Source: an uncultured Paracoccaceae bacterium (GTDB lineage Bacteria > Pseudomonadota > Alphaproteobacteria > Rhodobacterales > Rhodobacteraceae). From it: DNA of 64,000 nucleotides. The stretch is from NCBI GenBank assembly GCA_947494445.1, contig CANLVD010000002.1, forward strand, positions 186,001 to 250,000, written 5' to 3'. Numbering within the stretch: the stretch's first letter is position 1; every line of letters starts with the position of its first letter. The translations under genes were made by a program, and so were the position numbers. Positions 44,016-52,609 of this stretch are shown here, one piece after another. Under the pieces are notes generated by a model. That model ran no database searches and was not told the origin of the DNA. It was given only the letters and a program-made list of their open reading frames with translations.

Positions 44016-45119
44016 ATGGCCATCATCGCGCGTTCACCCCGTCTCCGCCCGACCCCCTTTTCGGCCCGGGTCGAGGCCTCTGGCATCAAGGCCTACACAG
44101 TCTACAATCACATGCTTTTGCCTGCGGCGTTCAACAGTCTTGAGGATGACTACCATCACCTGAAATCTGCGGTGCAGATCTGGGATGTCTCCTGCGAGCG
44201 GCAGGTCGAGGTGCGCGGCCCCGATGCCGCCCGTCTGGTACAGATGCTGACACCGCGTGATCTGCGCAGCCTGACGCCGGGGCGGTGCTACTATACGCCC
44301 ATGGTTGATGAAACCGGTGGCATGCTGAATGATCCGGTGACACTGAAGCTGGCCGAAGACCGGTTCTGGATTTCAATCGCGGACAGCGATCTTTTGCTTT
44401 GGGTCAAAGGACTCGCCTATGGCATGGGGCTGACTGTCGACGTGACCGAACCCGATGTCTCCCCCCTTGGCGTGCAGGGTCCGCTTGCCGATGACCTGAT
44501 GTCGCGCGTCTTCGGAGAGGACGTGCGCAGCATCGGTTTCTTCAAGTTTCGCGAGCTGGATTTTCAGGGCGTGACCATGCCCGTGGCCCGTTCGGGCTAC
44601 TCCAAGCAGGGTGGTTTCGAGATTTACTGCACCTCCACGGACATGGGCGAACCCCTTTGGGACGCACTGATGGAGGCGGGGCGTGATCTGGATGTCCGCG
44701 CAGGCGGGCCAAACCTGATCGAGCGGATCGAGGGAGGTCTGCTGTCCTATGGCAACGACATGACCCGGGACAATACCCCCCATGAATGCGGGCTGGGTCG
44801 GTTCTGCGACACCGGTGCCGCGATTGGCTGTGTCGGGCGTGATTCGCTTATGCGGATGAACCGGGACGGGCCGATGCGGCAGATCCGGTCCGTTTCCATC
44901 GATGGCCCGGCTGTGCCGCCCTGCACCTACGAGTGGGGTGTGTTTGACGGTGACACAAAAGTGGGTCGCCTGCGCTCGGCTGCCTGGTCACCGGATTTCA
45001 ACACCAATGTTGGCCTGGCAATGATTGGCATCCGCCATTGGGACACCGGCAAGGTGCTGGATCTGCATTGCCCCGATGGCATCCGCAAACTGACCGTGCG
45101 CGAAGGCAATTTCATCTGA
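44016..45119 (+). CDS. dmdA: DMSP demethylase DmdA family, THF-dependent methyltransferase
   Basis: 367 residues, the length of known DmdA. The head TPFSARVEASGIKAYTVYNH and MLLPAAFNSLEDDY, then QIWDVSCERQVEVRGPDAAR, VARSGYSKQGGFEIYC and SYGNDMTRDNTPHECGLGRF, recall Roseobacter DmdA more than GcvT. DmdA moves a methyl group of dimethylsulfoniopropionate to tetrahydrofolate, giving methylmercaptopropionate. AGGAGG precedes the ATG. No dmdBCD or acuI gene is in the window, and several DmdA paralogues with other substrates exist in this group, so the assignment is strong for the family and moderate for the substrate. Confidence 0.75.
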   Translation: MAIIARSPRLRPTPFSARVEASGIKAYTVYNHMLLPAAFNSLEDDYHHLKSAVQIWDVSCERQVEVRGPDAARLVQMLTPRDLRSLTPGRCYYTPMVDETGGMLNDPVTLKLAEDRFWISIADSDLLLWVKGLAYGMGLTVDVTEPDVSPLGVQGPLADDLMSRVFGEDVRSIGFFKFRELDFQGVTMPVARSGYSKQGGFEIYCTSTDMGEPLWDALMEAGRDLDVRAGGPNLIERIEGGLLSYGNDMTRDNTPHECGLGRFCDTGAAIGCVGRDSLMRMNRDGPMRQIRSVSIDGPAVPPCTYEWGVFDGDTKVGRLRSAAWSPDFNTNVGLAMIGIRHWDTGKVLDLHCPDGIRKLTVREGNFI

Positions 45120-45157
45120 CGCTTTCCCTGTGCGTTGCTCTGGGATAGGAGGGCGGG

Positions 45158-46537
45158 ATGCAGCAGAATCCTCCCGATCTCCGCCCCGATCTTGCCCGGG
45201 CCCGTGTGCCCGAGACCAAACGCGCAGGCCAGCCCACCATCGGAATGGTGTCGCTGGGCTGCCCCAAGGCGCTGGTCGACAGCGAGCGGATCCTAACCCG
45301 TCTGCGCGCGGAGGGATATGCAATCTCGCCGCAATATGACGGCGCTGATGCGGTCATCGTGAACACATGCGGCTTTCTTGACAGCGCCAAGGCCGAAAGC
45401 CTGTCTGCCATCGGCGAGGCCTTGCAGGAAAACGGGCGCGTGATCGTGACCGGCTGTCTTGGTGCCGAGAAGGACTATATCACCGGCGCGCACCCGCAAG
45501 TTCTGGCCGTTACCGGGCCGCATCAATACGAGCAGGTTCTGGACGCGGTGCATGAGGCCGTGCCGCCGTCACCTGACCCGTTTGTTGATCTGCTGCCTGC
45601 CTCGGGCGTGCGCCTGACACCCCGGCACTACGCCTATCTGAAGATCTCGGAAGGCTGCAATCACAAGTGCAAATTCTGCATCATCCCTGACATGCGTGGC
45701 AAACTGGCGTCAAGGCCTGCGCATGCGGTTCTGCGCGAAGCAGAAAAGCTGGTCGAAAATGGTGTGCGGGAGTTGCTGGTGATCAGTCAGGACACCTCGG
45801 CTTACGGGGTGGACATTAAACATGCGTCAAGCCTTTGGAAAGACAGGGAGGTGCGGGCGCATATCACCGATCTTGCCCGAGAACTTGGCGGATTGGGCGC
45901 TTGGATCCGGCTGCATTATGTTTACCCCTACCCTCATGTGCGCGACCTGATCCCGTTGATGGCCGATGGTCTTGTGCTGCCGTATCTCGACATCCCGTTT
46001 CAGCATGCCCATCCAGAGACTTTGCGCCGGATGGCCCGGCCCGCAGCAGCGGCCAAAACACTGGACGAGATTGCACGCTGGCGTGACATCTGCCCCGACA
46101 TCACCCTGCGCTCGACTTTCATAGTCGGCTACCCCGGCGAAACCGAGGCCGAGTTTCAGACGCTTCTGGATTGGCTGGATGAGGCCCAGTTGGATCGCGT
46201 GGGCTGCTTCCGGTACGAAAATGTTGATGGGGCCCGCTCCAATGCATTGCCGGACCATGTGCCAACGGAGCTCAAAGACGAACGGTTTGCCCGTTTCATG
46301 GAGAAGGCGCAGGCAATCTCGGAGGCCAAGCTCGCAGCCAAGGTTGGCAAGGTTCTGAATGTGATCATCGATGAGGTTGACGGCGAAGGGGCGACTTGCC
46401 GAACAATGGCGGACGCGCCCGAGATCGATGGCAACCTGTTCATCGACGAAGGATTTGAGGCCCTTGAACCAGGTCAGATTCTGCGGGTCGAGGTCGATGA
46501 GGCCAGTGATTACGACCTTTGGGGCAAGCCCTTGTGA
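45158..46537 (+). CDS. rimO: Ribosomal protein S12 methylthiotransferase
   Basis: 459 residues. The N-terminal MTTase domain ([25 protein letters not shown]), the radical SAM cluster CNHKCKFC in [18 protein letters not shown] (about 167-184) and the C-terminal TRAM domain (about 390-455) are all present. It methylthiolates the conserved Asp of ribosomal protein S12. AGGAGG precedes the ATG. It follows dmdA by 38 bases, possibly in the same transcript. Confidence 0.96.
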   Translation: MQQNPPDLRPDLARARVPETKRAGQPTIGMVSLGCPKALVDSERILTRLRAEGYAISPQYDGADAVIVNTCGFLDSAKAESLSAIGEALQENGRVIVTGCLGAEKDYITGAHPQVLAVTGPHQYEQVLDAVHEAVPPSPDPFVDLLPASGVRLTPRHYAYLKISEGCNHKCKFCIIPDMRGKLASRPAHAVLREAEKLVENGVRELLVISQDTSAYGVDIKHASSLWKDREVRAHITDLARELGGLGAWIRLHYVYPYPHVRDLIPLMADGLVLPYLDIPFQHAHPETLRRMARPAAAAKTLDEIARWRDICPDITLRSTFIVGYPGETEAEFQTLLDWLDEAQLDRVGCFRYENVDGARSNALPDHVPTELKDERFARFMEKAQAISEAKLAAKVGKVLNVIIDEVDGEGATCRTMADAPEIDGNLFIDEGFEALEPGQILRVEVDEASDYDLWGKPL

Positions 46538-46555
46538 ACCGAAAGGACCCGACAG

Positions 46556-46789
46556 ATGTTCACCATCGAGCATGAATTTGATGCAAGCGTCGTGACCCTT
46601 GTGGATGAGGGAAGCCCCCGCCTGAAAGGCGACATCACCATCAGGCTGTTCGACGACGGTGCCGTGGTTGAACAGATGAACCCGGTCACTGATCGGGTTC
46701 ACACGGTTTCGCTCTCTGCTGTCCAGCTCAAGGACCTTGCGGCTGCGTTGAACCTGCCAGAGGGCACCTACAGGCGCAAATCTCGCTGA
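46556..46789 (+). CDS. Conserved small protein of unknown function
   Basis: 77 residues, mostly beta strand by composition (EFDASVVTLVDEG, DITIRLFDDGAVVEQ), ending in a basic tail. Starts 18 bases after rimO with GAAAGGA ahead of the ATG, so co-transcription is likely. I do not recognise the family; its tidy placement and ribosome site support it as a real gene. Confidence 0.65.
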   Translation: MFTIEHEFDASVVTLVDEGSPRLKGDITIRLFDDGAVVEQMNPVTDRVHTVSLSAVQLKDLAAALNLPEGTYRRKSR

Positions 46790-46880
46790 TCGCTCGGGCT
46801 TTTCGCGGTGGAAATTGACTTTCCCTCCCCGCCGTGAGCATTCTCTTCGCAGTTGCAGCAAATCATTGGGCAGGGCAGCC

Positions 46881-47507
46881 ATGGGCCAGATCATTACATT
46901 CGCACAGCAAAAAGGCGGGGCGGGCAAAACCACGCTTTTGACACATCTGGCACATGCCTGGGTCAAGGCCGGCAAGTCGGTGGCATTGATTGATCTGGAT
47001 CCTCAACAATCGCTGAGCTTCTGGGCATCACTGGGGGACGTCGGCGCTGATTTGATTGAGACCAAGGATTACCGCGCAGGTGGTGACATGCGGGCTGCTG
47101 CCAAAACCCATGATTACGTGCTGGTCGATTGCCCGGGCACTGCCTCAAGCATGCTTGAGGGAGCGCTCCGCGATAGTGATCTTCTGGTTGCCCCCTGTCA
47201 GCCAACGCCGCTTGATGCCTGGGCCACGGGCAAGATCCTGGACATGGCCGCCAAGGCCAAAACCCCCGCGCGCGTGGTGATGAACCGGGTGCCGCCTCGT
47301 GGTACTGCCACAGAAGAAACGATTGCAGGTTTGCGCAAATCCGGTGCAGAAGTGCTGAAATCGCGACTTGGCAACCGGGTCGCCTTTGCAAAAGGCATGT
47401 CCAATGGCACAACGGCGCTGGGACTTGCAGCCAAATCCGTGGCGACCGAGGAGATCAGAATGCTGAAACTTGAACTGGACCGCGTGTTGAAGAAACTCGC
47501 CCAATGA
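46881..47507 (+). CDS. ParA/MinD-like ATPase
   Basis: 208 residues from the ATG at 46881, where the domain begins (the frame upstream has no conserved content). Deviant Walker A QQKGGAGKTTLLTHLA with the signature Lys, switch VALIDLDPQQSLSFW and VLVDCPGTASS are all intact. No ParB or parS-like repeat is near. Such orphan ParA proteins position cargo such as plasmids, chemotaxis arrays or carboxysomes; the cargo here is unknown. It overlaps the next gene by four bases (ATGA), so the two are linked. Confidence 0.88.
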   Translation: MGQIITFAQQKGGAGKTTLLTHLAHAWVKAGKSVALIDLDPQQSLSFWASLGDVGADLIETKDYRAGGDMRAAAKTHDYVLVDCPGTASSMLEGALRDSDLLVAPCQPTPLDAWATGKILDMAAKAKTPARVVMNRVPPRGTATEETIAGLRKSGAEVLKSRLGNRVAFAKGMSNGTTALGLAAKSVATEEIRMLKLELDRVLKKLAQ

Positions 47508-48604
47508 CCACCGGCTTTTTCTGGGATGAATTGTGTTTCTGGCACTCTGGCGGAAACTACGCTTTGACCGCACCTGTTGGTGGCTATGTGCAGCCATTGG
47601 CCTCCGGTGGCCTGCCCGAAAGCCCCGAGACCAAGCGTCGGTTCAAGAATCTCATGGACGTGACCGGGCTGAGCCGGGAGTTGTTCTGCGCCTCCGCTCT
47701 GGCAGCCAATGAGGAAGAACTTCTCAGGGTGCACCCCATTGAATACCTCGCGGCCTTCAAGGAATTGTCGGATCACGGTGGTGGAGAATTGGGTCTGAGG
47801 ACACCCTTTGGCCAAGGCTCTTTCGAGATTGCCTGTCTGTCATCGGGTCTGGTGCTGGGTGCAGTTGGTTCTGTGATGACAGGTCAGGTCGAAAACGCTT
47901 ATGCGCTGTCGCGGCCACCCGGCCACCATTGTCTGCCCGACAAGCCAAATGGCTTCTGCCTGCTCAACAACATCGCCATCGCGATCGAAGCTGGCCTGTC
48001 CGAAAAGCTGTTTTCCCGCGTGGCTGTTGTGGATTGGGACGTGCATCACGGCAACGGAACTGAGGCGATTTTCTATGATCGCCCAGAAGTACTGACCATT
48101 TCGATCCATCAGGAACGAAACTATCCCCTGACCACCGGCGCGTTCGAGGATCGCGGAAGCGGCAATGGAGAGGGAACCAATCTCAACATACCGCTTCCAC
48201 CAGGCACCGGTGAAGCCGGATATCTTCTGGCGATGGATGCGCTGGTTTTGCCCAATCTGCGCGCGTTCAAGCCTGACCTGATCATTGTGGCCTGTGGTTT
48301 CGATGCATCCGGCGTTGATCCGCTCAGCCGGATGCTTGCGGGCTCATCCACCTTCCGGGCAATGACCCGTCAGGTGATGGATGCAGCCAAGGACCTGTGT
48401 GACGGGCGCGTGGTGATGGCCCATGAAGGCGGGTATTCCGAATTGCATGTGCCCTTTTGTGGTCATGCTGTGATGGAAGAGTTGTCAGGTAGTTCCGTGA
48501 CAGCCGATGATCCGGTTGCCGCCCGCATCGCAGGCCAACAGCCCGGTGAGGATTTCGACGCGATGGTCGAGGCCCGCATCAAGGCAATGCGCGAAGCGCT
48601 TTAG
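47504..48604 (+). CDS. Histone-deacetylase-fold amidohydrolase, class II type
   Basis: 366 residues. Active-site landmarks RPPGHHCLPDKPNGFCLLNN, the zinc-binding VVDWDVHHGNGTEAIFY and CGFDASGVDPLSRM are all present, as in bacterial acetylpolyamine amidohydrolases and class II deacetylases. Likely a zinc-dependent deacetylase of a small amine or a protein lysine; the target is unknown. It is translationally coupled to the ParA-like gene and converges with the anchored protein gene at 48617. Confidence 0.88.
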   Translation: MTTGFFWDELCFWHSGGNYALTAPVGGYVQPLASGGLPESPETKRRFKNLMDVTGLSRELFCASALAANEEELLRVHPIEYLAAFKELSDHGGGELGLRTPFGQGSFEIACLSSGLVLGAVGSVMTGQVENAYALSRPPGHHCLPDKPNGFCLLNNIAIAIEAGLSEKLFSRVAVVDWDVHHGNGTEAIFYDRPEVLTISIHQERNYPLTTGAFEDRGSGNGEGTNLNIPLPPGTGEAGYLLAMDALVLPNLRAFKPDLIIVACGFDASGVDPLSRMLAGSSTFRAMTRQVMDAAKDLCDGRVVMAHEGGYSELHVPFCGHAVMEELSGSSVTADDPVAARIAGQQPGEDFDAMVEARIKAMREAL

Positions 48605-48616
48605 AAGGGGCACTTG

Positions 48617-50053
48617 TCAGCCGGATCGCAGGGCCAGATGCAGCGAAATCCGGAAATTGGCCCAGTTCAGTCCGGTTTTGCGGAAGGCAGTCGTGGCCAG
48701 ACGAACAATTTCGCCGTTGCTTGAAAATGCCATCGCGCCACCCATGAACAGGATATGAGCTGCTTCCTTTGCCCCGATCCGTCCTTGCTGAACGATATTT
48801 GTCATCTCCGAAGTCAGGTCAGTAAAGGCATCAACGCTGAGCAAACGATGTGAAGAAGGGTCAAACATCGGCGCAAGTGCTGCGAGTGGATGACCTTCCG
48901 CCCGAACGGCCTGCGCCAGAAACTGTCCAGCCTGCCTTGCCAGTATCCGGTCATACTGAAGAAGATAGTTGTCAATCACCTCGGGACGTGGCCACGGGCA
49001 GCCCTCTTGAGCTGAAAAAATACCGGGTTCGAACTGGGCTGAAGCCTTCAGAAGAACAGCAAAGCGGCGTGCATCAATGCCGGGACCGCATGTGTCTGAC
49101 GCAATGTCCGTCACATCTGCTATGTTCCACAGATAGGGCTCAAAGGCAGCCTCGAACCCGGCCACGTCTTGATTGGCCAGAAGTGTCACCAGTGATTTGG
49201 CCTGAGGTAGCAGCTCCGGATCACCCGCCAATTTCAGGGACGAATGCGGGATCATCCCCAGACCCAGCGTTTCCGGCACTTCCTGCATTTCCGTTGTGAG
49301 CACCAGATCACTAGGCATCTGACTGACCAACCGCTGCTGGTTGGTCTTGAACAGAACTTCGTACGCGTTTGTTTCGCGACCGCTGTTCCAGACCACGCTC
49401 AGACTGGATCGCAGCTTGTGACCCTGCTGGGTTTCATCCAGACCAGTCGGCGAGAGAGAGATCGACCGAATTCTTGCCTGATTGAGAGACCGAAACTCGC
49501 TCGTCTCGGGTTTTCCGAATGGTTCAGCGTCGAGCCACAAGCCCAGATCACCATATCCTGCGTCTGCGGCATCAATCACACCATTTCCATCAGTGTCATG
49601 ACGCGCCAGGTCACTGGCTACGCCACGCGTGCCGCCTGCGTTCCCTGCCAGAATCGACCCATCAAGCAAACTGGAAGCGTTGTCGTTTCGCTGCACCAGA
49701 AGGGCAGAGCCTTCGGCAATCCAGCCCGTCATCTCAGAGAAGCCATCGCGGCTGAGGTCGAAAAACACCTCCGGGTCGCCCATCGGGCTCAGTGGCGGTC
49801 GGTCCGCCTCGAACGGGAGCACGATGACAGGATAATCCTGACCCCGGATCTTCCAGCGATTTTCGGGCGTGGCATTTGTGGCGACATAGTCTTCCCACCA
49901 ACCAGAGGGAGGCGGAACGCGTTCACTTTCGGTCAGGAAAGTCCAGACAACATAGCCCGCAAGACCAACCAGACACACAAGCAGCGCCCGCTTGCTTTGT
50001 ATCAAGAAACCCCCGGTCGCCCCCGTTTTGCCGCGATGGTCTGCCACGTTCAT
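48617..50053 (-). CDS. Membrane-anchored protein with an RTX-type calcium-module segment
   Basis: 478 residues from ATG 50053; a GTG at 50047 with GAGG six bases upstream is the alternative. One membrane helix (about 21-40) is followed by a periplasmic part. Residues about 95-215 resemble the end module of large RTX/VCBS adhesins: VFFDLSRDGFSEMTGW, then the EF-hand-like loop DTDGNGVIDAADAG, then GLWLD. The remaining 260 residues are unrecognised. It lacks the glycine-rich nonapeptide repeats and secretion signal of RTX toxins. The function is unknown; a calcium-dependent envelope protein is possible. Divergent from the CoA-transferase genes. Confidence 0.65.
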   Translation of the reverse strand: MNVADHRGKTGATGGFLIQSKRALLVCLVGLAGYVVWTFLTESERVPPPSGWWEDYVATNATPENRWKIRGQDYPVIVLPFEADRPPLSPMGDPEVFFDLSRDGFSEMTGWIAEGSALLVQRNDNASSLLDGSILAGNAGGTRGVASDLARHDTDGNGVIDAADAGYGDLGLWLDAEPFGKPETSEFRSLNQARIRSISLSPTGLDETQQGHKLRSSLSVVWNSGRETNAYEVLFKTNQQRLVSQMPSDLVLTTEMQEVPETLGLGMIPHSSLKLAGDPELLPQAKSLVTLLANQDVAGFEAAFEPYLWNIADVTDIASDTCGPGIDARRFAVLLKASAQFEPGIFSAQEGCPWPRPEVIDNYLLQYDRILARQAGQFLAQAVRAEGHPLAALAPMFDPSSHRLLSVDAFTDLTSEMTNIVQQGRIGAKEAAHILFMGGAMAFSSNGEIVRLATTAFRKTGLNWANFRISLHLALRSG

Positions 50054-50207
50054 CCTCGTGATTTCTTTATGTCTGACAGCCGGTCGTCGCCCGTGCAACC
50101 TCAAGCGCAATTCGGGGTGATGTGTGTTGCGCCGCAGCACTTGCAACTCCTGCACCCTTGGGGTCTAGTGTGCCCGCGTAAAGCCAACCAGTTTGCAGGA
50201 GACAGGA

Positions 50208-50903
50208 ATGGGAAAGGTGTATTCCAGCGCCGCTGAGGCATTGGAGGGGGTGCTGTTCGACGGCATGTTGATAGCGGCAGGCGGATTTGGCCTGTGCGGC
50301 ATTCCGGAAAATCTGATCGATGCGATCCGCTCGGCTGGGACAAAGAATCTGACCGTGGCCTCGAACAACGCGGGCGTTGATGATTTCGGACTGGGCGTGC
50401 TTTTGCAGACCCGTCAGGTCAAGAAAATGATCTCGTCCTATGTCGGTGAGAATGACGAGTTCATGCGCCAGTATCTGTCCGGCGAACTGGAACTTGAGTT
50501 CAACCCTCAGGGAACACTGGCCGAACGGATGCGTTCCGCCGGGTGCGGCATCCCGGGTTTTTACACCAAAACCGGCGTTGGCACGGTGATTGCCGAGGGC
50601 AAGGAGCACAAGGACTTTGGCGGCGAGACCTATATTCTGGAAGAAGGTATTTTTGCGGATCTGTCGATCGTGAAAGCCTGGAAGGCGGACGAGACCGGCA
50701 ATCTGGTGTTCCGCAAGACAGCCCGCAACTTCAACCCACCTGCGGCCATGTGTGGCAAGATCTGCGTGGTCGAGGTTGAAGAGATTGTGCCCACCGGCAG
50801 CCTTGAGCCAGACAGCATCCACCTGCCCGGCATCTATGTACACCGCCTGATTCAGGGCGAACACGAGAAACGCATCGAACAACGCACGACGAGGGCTGCA
50901 TAA
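50208..50903 (+). CDS. scoA: 3-oxoacid CoA-transferase, subunit A
   Basis: 231 residues from the ATG at 50208; AGGAGACAGGA lies just upstream. The CoA-transferase I signature [20 protein letters not shown] (about residues 20-39) and [20 protein letters not shown] are diagnostic of SCOT/AtoD. It moves CoA from succinyl-CoA to acetoacetate or another 3-oxo acid with subunit B. Its stop overlaps the start of subunit B as TAATG. Confidence 0.92.
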   Translation: MGKVYSSAAEALEGVLFDGMLIAAGGFGLCGIPENLIDAIRSAGTKNLTVASNNAGVDDFGLGVLLQTRQVKKMISSYVGENDEFMRQYLSGELELEFNPQGTLAERMRSAGCGIPGFYTKTGVGTVIAEGKEHKDFGGETYILEEGIFADLSIVKAWKADETGNLVFRKTARNFNPPAAMCGKICVVEVEEIVPTGSLEPDSIHLPGIYVHRLIQGEHEKRIEQRTTRAA

Positions 50904-51529
50904 TGGCTTGGGACCGCAATCAGATGGCTGAACGGGCCGCCCAGGAACTGGAAGACGGCACTTACGTGAACCTTGGCATCGGCATTCCGACGCTGGTGTC
51001 CAACTACATCCCCAAAGGTGTTGAGGTCACCCTGCAATCCGAGAACGGCATGCTGGGTATGGGTCCCTTTCCCACGGAGGATGAGATCGACGCAGACCTG
51101 ATCAACGCAGGCAAGCAGACAATCACGGAACTGCCCCAGACCGCCTATTTCGACAGTTCCCAAAGCTTCGGCATGATCCGGGGCGGCAAGATTGCGATGG
51201 CCATCCTTGGCGCCATGGAAGTCGCCGAAAACGGCGATCTGGCAAACTGGATGATCCCGGGCAAACTGGTCAAGGGCATGGGTGGGGCCATGGATCTGGT
51301 CGCAGGTGTCGGCCGCGTGGTTGTGATCATGGATCACACCAACAAACGTGGTGAAACCAAGCTTCTGAAAGAATGCACTCTGCCTCTGACCGGCAAGGCG
51401 GTGGTTGATCGCATCATCACCAATCTGGGCGTCTTTGATGTGGTCGAGGGCGGTTTGAAAATCGTCGAGATCGCACCGGGCGTCACGGAAGATGAGGTTC
51501 GCGCGTCAACCGAGGCGACGCTCGTATGA
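50903..51529 (+). CDS. scoB: 3-oxoacid CoA-transferase, subunit B
   Basis: 208 residues. [20 protein letters not shown] and the active-site Glu region in [14 protein letters not shown] are typical of ScoB/AtoA, whose Glu carries the CoA thioester. [20 protein letters not shown] follows. Together with ScoA it opens ketone-body or short-chain fatty acid catabolism. The two genes form a small operon with a 13-base-pair hairpin after it. Confidence 0.93.
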   Translation: MAWDRNQMAERAAQELEDGTYVNLGIGIPTLVSNYIPKGVEVTLQSENGMLGMGPFPTEDEIDADLINAGKQTITELPQTAYFDSSQSFGMIRGGKIAMAILGAMEVAENGDLANWMIPGKLVKGMGGAMDLVAGVGRVVVIMDHTNKRGETKLLKECTLPLTGKAVVDRIITNLGVFDVVEGGLKIVEIAPGVTEDEVRASTEATLV

Positions 51530-51535
51530 TATTCT

Positions 51536-51571
51536 GGTTTGCGGGAGCTTTAGATATGGCTCTCGCAGACC
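51536..51571 (+). other. Long hairpin after the CoA-transferase operon
   Basis: GGTTTGCGGGAGC (51536-51548) pairs with GCTCTCGCAGACC (51559-51571): 13 base pairs including two G-U, ten-base loop. There is no T-run, so it is a terminator-like or mRNA-stabilising structure; it ends 23 bases before the next start. Confidence 0.5.
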
Positions 51572-51593
51572 AACACCGACGTGATCCCGCGTC

Positions 51594-52565
51594 GTGAGAC
51601 GGAACTCTCTGCGGGACAAGCTGATCGGTGTTGTCCTTTTCTGCTTTTTCCTGCTCGGGATGGGCGGGTTGATCGCGGCGACCGGCTGGACTGAGACGAT
51701 GGAAGCGCTCGCGGACCTCAGCCTGATGCAGGTTCTGATCCTGCTTGTCTGCTCTCTGGTCAATTATCTGTTTCGCGGTGGCCGCTGGCACATTCTGGCT
51801 CGCGCCATCGGCATCAACACGCAGCTCGGCCAAAGCCTGCGTCATTTCCTTGGCGGTTTTGCCATGACCGTTACACCGGGCCGACTTGGTGAGCTGGTCC
51901 GTATCCGCTGGATCGGGCTGGAAACAGGCGCGGGTGCCGAACGTTCAGCCCCGCTTGTTCTGATGGACCGTGCCGCAGATCTTGCGGCGATGAGTCTGAT
52001 TTTGGGGCTTGTTCTGCTCTTTACACCCATGCTGGTTGCCATCGCCCCCATACTGGCCGTTGTGGCACTCGCGGCATCTATCCTTGTCACACGTCCCGGA
52101 TTGATGCGGCAGGCCGGTGATCTGGGATACCGGATCACCAGACGCTGGCCGCGCCTGTTCGTGAAAATCCGGCGTGCGGCCAAGGCGCTGCGGCCCTTCT
52201 CGCAAATCTCGGTTCTGATCCCCGTCCTCAGCCTGACAGCCATCGGCTGGCTAGCGGAATGTCTGGCATTCTGGCTGCTTCTGGAATGGATGGGGGCAGA
52301 CGTCGCGTTGCTGCCTGCAATTGTCATTTTCGTCTTGTCCATGATCGCCGGAGGGTTGAGCGGCATGCCCGGTGGTTTGGGCGGGGCAGAAGCGACGATG
52401 ATCGCGCTATTGTCCCTGTCTGGCGTGCCACTGGCGCTTGCAATTCCCGCCACTGCCGTCATTCGCCTGACCAGCCTGTGGTTTGCCATCGCCATAGGCA
52501 TCGTGATGTTCCCCATCGCTGAGCGTGCCGCAACAAAGCCACGCAAGCGCATGTCTTCGTTCTGA
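51594..52565 (+). CDS. Lysylphosphatidylglycerol synthase TM-domain (UPF0104) membrane protein
   Basis: 323 residues with about eight membrane helices. The family motif FRGGRWHILARAIG and GGFAMTVTPGRLGELVRIRW (about residues 62-104) are clear, and GGLSGMPGGLGGAEATMIAL (about 258-277) is the last hallmark. The lysyl-transfer domain of MprF is absent, so this is only the membrane part. Such proteins may flip lipids or lipid-linked sugars. The start is GTG 51594 without a good ribosome site. It is followed 44 bases later by the DprE1-like gene, which suggests a role in moving a polyprenyl-linked sugar. Confidence 0.82.
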   Translation: MRRNSLRDKLIGVVLFCFFLLGMGGLIAATGWTETMEALADLSLMQVLILLVCSLVNYLFRGGRWHILARAIGINTQLGQSLRHFLGGFAMTVTPGRLGELVRIRWIGLETGAGAERSAPLVLMDRAADLAAMSLILGLVLLFTPMLVAIAPILAVVALAASILVTRPGLMRQAGDLGYRITRRWPRLFVKIRRAAKALRPFSQISVLIPVLSLTAIGWLAECLAFWLLLEWMGADVALLPAIVIFVLSMIAGGLSGMPGGLGGAEATMIALLSLSGVPLALAIPATAVIRLTSLWFAIAIGIVMFPIAERAATKPRKRMSSF

Positions 52566-52609
52566 CACAAAGCTTTCCTATCTGCCCCTGAACCGACAAG
52601 AGGACGTGA

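Noticed and set aside
45827-46975. A 382-codon open frame opposite rimO and its small neighbour
   Set aside because: Crosses rimO, the 77-residue gene and the ParA start in antisense; no domain seen.
46881-47507. Possible plasmid partition locus
   Set aside because: No ParB gene, replication gene or parS-like repeats nearby; surrounding genes are chromosomal.
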